Below, piece after piece: positions 56,809 through 64,000 of a stretch of 64,000 bases of DNA. A program made the position numbers and the translations under genes. The DNA is taken from the NCBI GenBank assembly GCA_958510875.1, contig OY294068.1, positions 157,826,388 through 157,890,387 on the forward strand, read 5' to 3'. The notes under the pieces are model-generated. The model was not told the DNA's origin, made no database searches, and was given only the letters and a program-made list of their open reading frames with translations. Every line of letters begins with the position of its first letter. Position 1 is the first letter of the stretch. Source of the DNA: Endomychus coccineus. Taxonomy: Eukaryota > Arthropoda > Insecta > Coleoptera > Endomychidae.

Positions 56809-58549
56809 TGTAACGAACGGGTTGCGTTACGTGATTATATATAGAACTCTTTAAAGAACAGAGTAGAATTCTATTCGGCGAGGAAACTTGTCATATGATA
56901 TAAGATATCTGCCGGTCAATAAAACAGAGATTATTGATACTACCATTCCTGATATGAGATGTCACTATATATCGCGAAGTGGGAGGTAGTAGAACGGAAG
57001 AGAACTCATTGTGGTTTGTTCCTTTGTCTAGGTAAGTCGAGAATTCGTAATTCATTGTCATTAAATACATTCTCTTAATTTTGCTTCCGAAATATCATCA
57101 CATCAGGCTATTTAATTTGATTTAGAATTGTTATTGAACTTCTGGATGTACAAAGCCTGATTGTGGTAGTATTTCGGCGGATTTTATCTCGATTTGCCTA
57201 GGGGGGGCAAGCCCGATCATTTTGCGGATAGCATATTTCAAAGAATATCTTTTCCATCACAGCATTGATTGTTGTAACTCTTGTAAGAGAATAATTTATC
57301 GGAACGTAGGCAGGTTCTCATGATAATATTTCTGTAGTCCTTGTAAGTTTAATTCCGCATTGGCACATGCTATTTTTTTTGTGATTCGTAAGAGTCGCCA
57401 TTTTGTAATCTGATACGTAGTATTCAGAGCTGTCTTCGTCTGCATCGTGCTATAAATAGTATTGGGAATTCTCACAAGGTATTATTCAATTATTGCTTAT
57501 TGAATTTTTAATTATCAGGACTGCTGCGTTCACGTGAATTCAGAGAAGAGTAATACCTCAATTTGATGCAATACAATTCAAGTTTCTAGATTTGTGCTAA
57601 CTAGCAAATTCAACGTTTTGGTTATTTCTTTTCAATCACAATTTGATTATTTTTCTTTCTATCTCCTTTATTTCTATCGTTAATTCAGTCACGTATCATT
57701 ATTGTTCAATTTTAAGTAATTCTTGTAATTATATAATTCTTGCAGATTAAATTATATTTTTGTCTAAATTTATATCTCTTCAAGATATCAATTTTGTTAT
57801 AGTGTATTACATATTGGGGAAGATAACATTATCGGAGGTGGAATCATTTGGTTATTCCAGCCGACGGTGTTACTTGTCCTTTGATCTCAAGTCAGGTACT
57901 GTTCGTTCTTTGACATTACAGGGTTTGAACGTCTGAGGTTCCTCACCCCTTCACTCCAAGACGGTTTAGTGACTTTCCTGACAGGACCAGCTTCCAGTTC
58001 CTACGAGTTCCAAGGAGGGTAACATTTTCTTGTTGAGTGACCACTATTTCATTTTCTGATTTTGTTTTTCACCAAAATTGTATTTCGCTAGATTTTTTTA
58101 GAGCCATTCGTGGTCTCTTTACTATTTAACTATCCATTCTTTCAATTAAGTAATTGAGTTGATTTCATAACTATTTACCCAAAATTCTTTATATACAAAT
58201 TGATTTAATTTTGTAATTGTTACTTCAAAATTCCTTTTATTTATAAATTAATACATTATATAAACTGTAAATTTAATTTGTTAATCACCAAATTCCATCT
58301 GGAATAAATCAAATTGTTAAGTTGAACTTGTATTGTTTTCTAATTTCCATCAACTAATAAACCATCTCGTGGTGCTTGTATTCTAGGCTGTGAATTCATT
58401 TATATTTATAGTTTTTCAGTAAGCAATTGGCGCTCAAACAATTCACCAGTCTAGAATCACAAGGCACGTTTCACTACGAGCCCTGAGATAAACTAATTCA
58501 AATTGAGCTAGTTGGGTCAATATATACCGACCCAAGCGGGTACGTTTCA
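56809..58549 (+). repeat. Solo Gypsy-type LTR, copy 2, with TAGT target duplication
   Basis: 1,741 bp starting TGTAACGAACGGGTTGCGTT and ending GGGTACGTTTCA. TAGT flanks both sides (56805-56808 and 58550-58553). It is homologous end to end with 7106-8910. With no primer-binding site or internal sequence and an intact 4 bp duplication, it is a solo LTR left by LTR-LTR recombination. A 4 bp duplication fits Gypsy elements. Confidence 0.88.
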
Positions 58550-58899
58550 TAGTATATTTTGTCATCAGTCTGTACTATGTAATAATTTGGTGTGGATGTT
58601 TCCTCCACACTTGAGGGTTTCCTGCCAGGAAGATTATTTTGAACTTTCTGCATCGCTTGAGGATGATAAGTTCCACAACTGTTACAAGAGATATTTACTT
58701 CTTCTCACTGGGCTGTTGTTCTTCACTGACAAATCTAATGTTTTGCCATTAAGCCGATACATTCATCTTGAAGTTGGCACCATCCCTTCTGCTTCTCAAT
58801 ACAAACATCGACACAGAACGTTCTTTCGAGATGTTATTTGCATTGCCGTACTACTTTCCACCGACCAACAGATTTGGATTGCATCGCTTCAGATGTGAA

Positions 58900-59330
58900 T
58901 ATTGCAACAACTTTTCTCAAATCTGAATTCTCAATACAAGTCTATCGCGTATCAAACTGTACCCTTCTTCAATTTCACAAGTCGAAGCAAGATGCTTAAG
59001 CGCGGTTAAGAACTGATCAAATGTTCCACCTAACGCCTAGGCGCGCTTGAAAACTTTTTTAAATGTTCATACACCAAATTCTTAGCAGGTTCATAGTATT
59101 CATCAGATTTCTTTAGCATGGTATCAAGTTTATAATTGTCATCATCGGTCAGGTATTCGAAAGTATCATATATCAAAAATCCTTCATCGCCTAAGAAGCT
59201 TAGTAAGACCGCGATCCTGACATAGTCTGTCTTGTCTTCTTTGCCGGTCGCCCTGAGATATAGATTGAATTCATTTCGCCGGGGGGTCTGGAGTTATCTG
59301 TCATTGTTCTCACAGTTCGTTGTAGCAAAC
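58900..59330 (-). pseudogene. Gypsy-type Gag remnant
   Basis: The minus frame reads RNEFNLYLRATGKEDKTDYV, then RIAVLLSFLGDEGFLIYDTF, then LKKSDEYYEPAKNLVYEHLK. This follows insect Gypsy Gag (W..F....l.A.g....... k.a.LL..+G.e...i+..f ... +l..+f.Pk.N+.yer..F). A stop breaks it; then KHLASTCEIEEGYSLIRDRL continues in another frame. It is on the opposite strand from the adjacent solo LTR, so it comes from another insertion. Confidence 0.72.
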
Positions 59331-59520
59331 TCGCGAACAATATCAAGTCACTGTTAAGTTGAATTTCCGACCTAACAACGCACCACGCAAATGTTCCGAC
59401 GCAGACCGTGTGTTACTGCCATAAAGCATACTCTTTTTACCAGCCCAAATATATTACAATAAGATTACGTTTTTCTATATAAAATATGTCTTAAAATCAT
59501 TAAATTCAGTATAATCTAAC

Positions 59521-59650
59521 CTTGGCCAAGAAGTCCAGATCTACATTTTTTATTTGATTCCTTGTCGTTAGTTCTCTTATTTTTATCAGGCTTTCCGGAT
59601 CTATATCTACTGTTCCAGTAAGCAACATACAGTCCAAATAAAATTCATAT
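59521..59650 (-). CDS. Dnah1: Dynein heavy chain tail exon
   Basis: Encodes 43 codons after one leading base that completes an Arg codon with the AG of the previous exon. The text YEFYLDCMLLTGTVDIDPES recalls the RYNLYVDCM region of the DNAH1 tail. The acceptor is GTTACAG|A and the donor AAG|GTTAGA. It ends on a whole codon, matching the phase-0 start of the exon at 53159. Confidence 0.82.
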
Positions 59651-60352
59651 CTGTAACACAAATCGTAACTACAGTTCCTTACAAAACTAAAACAATTAAA
59701 TATTCTGCGCTAAAGTGAATTGTGTTTGACCGGTCTGAATTTCTCATTTTTAGCAAAATCACAAATCCGAAATGTATTCCAACGGGAGCGAGCGTCATCC
59801 TAACGCGACAAGTTGTACAAGGGCAAGGAAAATCAATCAATTACAAAATCAAATAACCTATTAATCTAGTATTCCCAAAAATATATAAAAATCTAACAGA
59901 ATAACCTGCGAAAAATTGAAGAAACTAACCTCCGACTACATTATCGCTTGCAGTTCCCAACCTACGCCATTAGGAACAAAATAAATAGGATTCCGGGGTC
60001 TTACCCATTGCATTGGATATATCAACTGTTAATAACAGGATGACGTTAGCACATTCGCTCTCGATGGAATATATTTTTGATTTTAGGTATCATTAACTCT
60101 TTGGGTCAGTTTCATCCTGGTTACTGCGGATTTGATTGAACTATCAGCAACCATCTTCAAGGTGCTACACGCATAGATCCAGTGGATATATTGCTATACA
60201 CTTGTTCTGTGCTGTACGCTGTACGACTGAGCCTAGTGATGTTGGAAAACTGCTCGCTGAACTGGAGGATAGGTATTACTAGAACGCTCTCTCGAAAATA
60301 CGTGATAGCTTATAAATAGAGCAAGTCATTCTAACTACGTCATCAAACGTAC

Positions 60353-60729
60353 CTGATTGTGTCTTCTACTTGATTTCGTAAATCAACAGCAGCCTGAATT
60401 CGCTCTCCGAATGTCAGCGGATCTTCAGCTTTGAACATGATGTATATTCGGGGTAAATCGAAGGTTCTCTGAGTACCATCGAGTGTTAATATAGACCATA
60501 AACTCTTGTCTCGTATATAGTCCGTAACTGCAACGTTAATCCACCCATAAGTAGGTTCTTTATAGAATTCTTCAAAAACTTCATTCAATCTAAGAAATGA
60601 TTCCGCAGGAATTGGATGACGCACACCTTCCACAATTCCATGATCCAACCATGATTGTGGTGTCCTGGAAGGCAGGTGATATTCTGATAATGTATCATCT
60701 AAAGTTTGTGTAGGATGGACGGATGAGGC
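60353..60729 (-). CDS. Dnah1: Dynein heavy chain tail exon (most 5' exon recognised)
   Basis: Open for 125 codons plus two bases. Recognisable stretches are PTYGWINVAVTDYIRDKSLW and DLPRIYIMFKAEDPLTFGER, followed by an E-D-T-I-R end that is completed by the next exon. The donor is AG|GTACGT. The 5' limit is uncertain. I used the TAG| acceptor at 60730-60731 because an in-frame TAG lies just beyond it, but its pyrimidine tract is poor. A downstream acceptor ending in ACTTTAG is possible. Human DNAH1 has similar text just before a YNLYVDCM-like segment (from memory), which fits the next exon. Confidence 0.75.
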
Positions 60730-62120
60730 CTACATATCCAGTACCGGCATATTAAATCATCAAAATAGATAACCCGCATACTATTTTTCTACGAGAACAA
60801 GGCAAATTTGGTTTCAGCGTTTCGTGCTTTATTTTGGGTTCAAAAATAAAATTTCACATATTTGAAAGTAGCCTTTCCGGAATTAGGTATCTGAAGATAC
60901 TAGAAAACATTGTGCCTGACCTAAGAGATGTGCCTATAGCACAGTAGCACGTGGCTCCTGCTCGCAATTCTCAAATTGTAAGAGCCGACTTGGATAACAA
61001 TTTTCCAGGCCACTGAATTGGGACACAGGAACCGGTATGATGGTCGCCCAGGCCGCCCGAATTGTTCGTCTTAGATTTTTTATGGAGGTACTTACAAGAT
61101 AAAATTTATATTAACCAGTATCAAACAATCGAATATTTAAAGGGTGACACCGAAAAACAGTTTAGGCAATTACAAGAACACCCTTTCATTATATTAATGC
61201 CCTAAGGCGAACAATGGGGAACAATTTGAACAATATTTGTAGATTTCATGGTTCTTAATTTTTGTTATCTTTAAATTATGTATAAGATTAGGAATAGTAA
61301 AAATGAATATGCTTCCGTATAATTTTCCTTTCCACCTATGATTTACCGCCCAATGTCAAAAAAGCTGAAAAAACCGTTATAACTTCCCTATTCATGACAA
61401 TAAATATAGGATGGCTATTTTCTGAAAGCCTGGAAAATGCTTTTTCTAACGGTATCATTGCCTACTATGGTTTCCATTTCCATATCTCGAAAACGATTAG
61501 ACCAACTTGAAAAAATACGCTAAAGAAGTTACCTGAAATTTAAGATTCTTCAATTTTTGGCTGTAGCTTAAAAACTGAAAGATGTATCAAAAAATGGTGT
61601 TTACCAGCGTTGTTTTCTCGAAAAAGTAGAACAGGGTGGCGAAAACCGCATCATTCTATGTTTAAAAATTGGCGAGATACCTCACAAAACCAACAAAATC
61701 TGGACACCTGCACATTTGATCCGCAGGAGTCTCCGCAAGCTAGTTTGCTAGATAAAGTGAGGAAAGTCATGTAAATGATCACAGCTTTTGGTTTAAGGCT
61801 TTTGTCTGCATCTCGTCTTATAAGAAATACTGTGATAATTGCTATTGCAATTAGGTCACGACTTGGAAAACATGCCGAGATGAAATGATACATAGTAAAT
61901 AGAACATTTTTCCTTGCTAAATATCGTCAAGACAGCAGATAAAACCCATAATGACAATCTTTGGCACTTTCCAAACTAGTTTGTAGATGTACCAAAAGTT
62001 TATAAAACAAACCACTGTATCTAATAAAATCGTTCAACATAGACGTCTAACACTAACCACGAAACAGTTGGAACCTCTCGCCATTTTAAATTGTCACAGT
62101 ATGAAACCTCACTAAACCTC
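60730..62120. other. Upstream region, nothing recognised
   Basis: Further 5' dynein exons should be here or beyond the right edge, but I could not pick any with a plausible splice context. A minus-strand open stretch at 61651-61893 has no support. Confidence 0.45.
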
Positions 62121-62275
62121 TCAAATTATACTGTAATTGTATTCTGAGCAAATGGTTTCAAATAACTCTTTATTTTCAGGGTACCAAGCACGGACATATT
62201 CACCGGCTTTTCCTGTATGGATTTCTCCTACTAGTTTTGATCGATCGTGGTGACATAGGTCTGAATTGGTCATGT
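62121..62275 (-). other. Short protein-like stretch, unassigned
   Basis: The minus frame, 49 codons to TGA, reads NSDLCHHDRSKLVGEIHTGK, then AGEYVRAWYPENKELFETIC. The codon pattern and motif density look like real protein, but no start or splice site is convincing and I do not recognise the family. Probably a transposase fragment. Confidence 0.35.
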
Positions 62276-62734
62276 TGCACGAGTGTCACGTGGTCAAGGT
62301 GTTGGCCTCAATAGACAGAAGGCTATGTTGGAATATAGTTTAGATCATAATTCCTCGAAACAATAATGTTCGGAGAGACGAACATCATATAACGCAAGAT
62401 TCAAAATGTTACCTGTACGCCATAAATTCGGATTGGCTCATCATAAGATATTATTGAATGTCTCCTTTTAAAAAGGATCCATCTACAATTTTAACAACTT
62501 ATCAGAACAAGAAAATAAGTCTTATAGATTAAACTAATCAACTATTTTCAACTTTGGATCTTAATATTTTTAACTATTCTGAATATCACATAAAAATCTC
62601 ATAAAAAAATTTAATAGATGAATCCAAAGCCATTTGCGCCCAAATATTTTTTCCACGATCTTCTTAGCTTTTATTCTCACCCTAGATCCAGTCATTCACG
62701 TTACTTTCATTAGTTTGTTTTTTATATTGGCTGA

Positions 62735-62932
62735 GCAACTGATGAAACCGACGTTGATCCCGCCCTGAAATCCGAGATGGCAGCTTTTTATACCGACTAT
62801 CAGCTTCGTGCTCTCGGAGTCATAAAAAAATTGAAAATCCACCAACAGAGAATACCACTGGATCGATTGGGTATAAAAGAAGCTATAAATAGGAAACAAT
62901 CAACTTTTCATGTACTGAAAATACTAATATAG
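62735..62932 (+). other. Short protein-like stretch, unassigned
   Basis: The plus frame, 65 codons between stops, reads DETDVDPALKSEMAAFYTDY, then QLRALGVIKKLKIHQQRIPL, then DRLGIKEAINRK. Balanced composition suggests former coding sequence. It has no Met start. The family was not recognised. Confidence 0.35.
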
Positions 62933-64000
62933 TACTGAGGACCTTTCAGCAGCCAAGGAGCCATGATCAGAGTAAACTAAATCAGAAATGAAAATGTGGC
63001 TGGTTAAATGCTATTTGGAATTGGTAGGGTAAATGAGGGATTACCCTCAGCTGTAGATAAATATGAATTCATTAAATTGCTTTGTCGTTTATACATTTCC
63101 ATCCCTTCCAAATTAGCTAAATATTTGTCATTATTGTGTTTCAAGACAAAATGTTCTTTATGACGAGTTACAATATTTCTTTTGATCCGCATAGCATTTT
63201 GACCAGAAATCACATTCGATTTTGTAGATCCCGGATTTATCTGACACTGTATCTAAGGTAAACGGTAATAGTTTGTTCTCTAAATGGGTTGTATCGAAAA
63301 TTCAGGGATATAGTGAAACTTTTGAATTCAATTGTTTCACTGATCATCCCTCAATAATGAATAAATGCAATAGATATAAGAACAACCTAAAAACCCGTTT
63401 AGGCAACACTTTTGATGAAGTCTCCGACATCGACATATCCGGAATTTACACAATCGAAAGAATATAAAAAACATTTAGCCCATTTAAAGAAAAATAATTG
63501 TGAAGAATCAGCATTACAGCACATATTTTGAATACAGTTCAATGGATTCAAATTTATCTCCAGCTGGAGGTAATTCCGTATTCACACTACTAATTCCAAG
63601 CACATTTTGATTTCTAATTCCGTTTAGTCTGATGATGGCCGAAAGGTCCTTATTACTTTGTAGTATTTTTAGTGAATAAGGGTAATTGTTTCTCATTTTT
63701 AGTGTTATAGTGTACCCACAGTGTGAACTCTTTGATATCATAAGGGAACCTATTTACGCTGAAAAGTAGTTTTGTGAAAATGTTGGATATATCCTTTTTA
63801 GAAGCTTATAGTGTTGGATAATTTTAAATTCATGGACAAATAAACGAATTGTAGAAGCAATTGATCTTAACCTGCTTTCATATTTTTCATTATCGAATAA
63901 TTCGAGAGGTAAAAAGCTCATTTTCTTCGAAGTGGTGAGGTTGAAAGAACCGTGGGGATCTATGGGTATCAGACTCTTGGGAGAAACTTGAAGATCTTCC
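62933..64000. other. Probable decayed retroelement region
   Basis: The minus frame at 63004-63213 (YLANLEGMEMYKRQSNLMNS) vaguely resembles the LLE.+EI...LLN end of Penelope-like proteins. The plus frame at 63273-63467 (NNLKTRLGNTFDEVSDIDIS) is open. Near 63629, CTGATGATGGCCGAAAGGTC resembles the conserved hammerhead-like block of Penelope LTRs but lacks a stem II. The call is weak. Confidence 0.35.

Larger units (their letters stand above)
1632..60729 (-). other. Dnah1: Gene span: axonemal inner-arm dynein heavy chain, DNAH1-like (tail and linker part)
   Basis: Nineteen minus-strand exons, listed separately, form one open frame of about 1,230 codons. Dynein heavy chains are about 4,000-4,500-residue motors that slide axonemal microtubules in cilia and sperm flagella. 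This part gives the tail (dimerisation and intermediate/light-chain binding) and the linker that swings against the AAA ring. No P-loop or AAA motif is present, so the motor lies beyond base 1. DNAH1 is favoured over other axonemal chains because of remembered linker wording: [36 protein letters not shown] and [13 protein letters not shown]. The tail also matches (PLKAYAKEY, STP.EQFE). Intron phases agree at the visible junctions. Promoter and start codon were not found. The subfamily call is from memory, not a search. Confidence 0.88.

Noticed and set aside
61651..61893. Minus-strand ORF as an upstream dynein exon or membrane protein
   Set aside because: No dynein-like text, no acceptor or donor at suitable places, ordinary AT-rich hydrophobic chance ORF.
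1..64000. CRISPR arrays, tRNA, rRNA, bacterial-type operons or restriction systems
   Set aside because: No spaced identical repeats, no cloverleaf with A/B boxes, and gene structure is eukaryotic throughout.

Overview
The window is AT-rich, intron-dense animal DNA, almost certainly from an insect and possibly a beetle. The host genus is inference only. The evidence is a conserved axonemal dynein gene with long introns filled by insect-type mobile elements: a BEL/Pao LTR retrotransposon, Gypsy LTRs, mariner, rosa-like and Tc1 transposons, a hAT remnant, Jockey, R4-like and Penelope-like LINE debris, THAP fragments and foldback elements. I see no bacterial operons, tRNA, rRNA or CRISPR.

The one host gene I can support lies on the minus strand and covers almost the whole window. 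Nineteen coding exons between 60729 and 1632 are joined by GT-AG introns. Where both exon ends are visible the reading phases match; the 40218/37200 junction is hidden in a run of 200 N, and the 5' end of the first exon is unsettled. Together they encode roughly 1,230 residues of the tail and linker of an axonemal inner-arm dynein heavy chain. The order and wording match DNAH1 as I remember it. The N-terminus lies to the right of, or beyond, the window. The motor (AAA ring, stalk, microtubule-binding domain) lies to the left of base 1. Only about 6% of the locus is coding.

By region: 1-9.3 kb holds a 1 kb foldback, the leftmost dynein exon, a decayed mariner-like element, two opposed non-LTR fragments and a 1.8 kb Gypsy-type LTR with its primer-binding site. 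9.3-14.7 kb has five exons, two small palindromic MITEs, a second foldback and a LINE RNase H remnant. 15.0-21.4 kb is a very young BEL/Pao element with LTRs that read as identical, a 5 bp target duplication and one in-frame TGA, sitting beside a truncated hAT. 22.5-24.5 kb is a broken rosa-like (DD41D) transposon. 24.5-32.8 kb has six exons, a broken THAP exon, a FLYWCH-like antisense exon and a mariner with a LINE tail nested in it. 33.5-40.5 kb has THAP repeats, a Tc1 with a probable 51 bp GC-AG intron, the assembly gap and two exons. 41-46 kb has a 50 bp tandem repeat, an R4-like LINE and two exons. 48-56 kb has MITEs, a third foldback with an acidic ORF, Penelope-like tails and two exons. 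56.8-60.7 kb has a solo LTR with a 4 bp target duplication, a Gypsy Gag remnant and two exons. 61-64 kb is unassigned, with two short protein-like stretches.

The mobile elements do not form a pathway together. They are insertions accumulated in the introns of one gene, none of which is seen to interrupt a dynein exon. I did not find a convincing new multi-gene system. The best leads are the young BEL element, the Tc1 mini-intron, the foldback with an acidic ORF, the FLYWCH-like antisense exon and the convergent Penelope tails.
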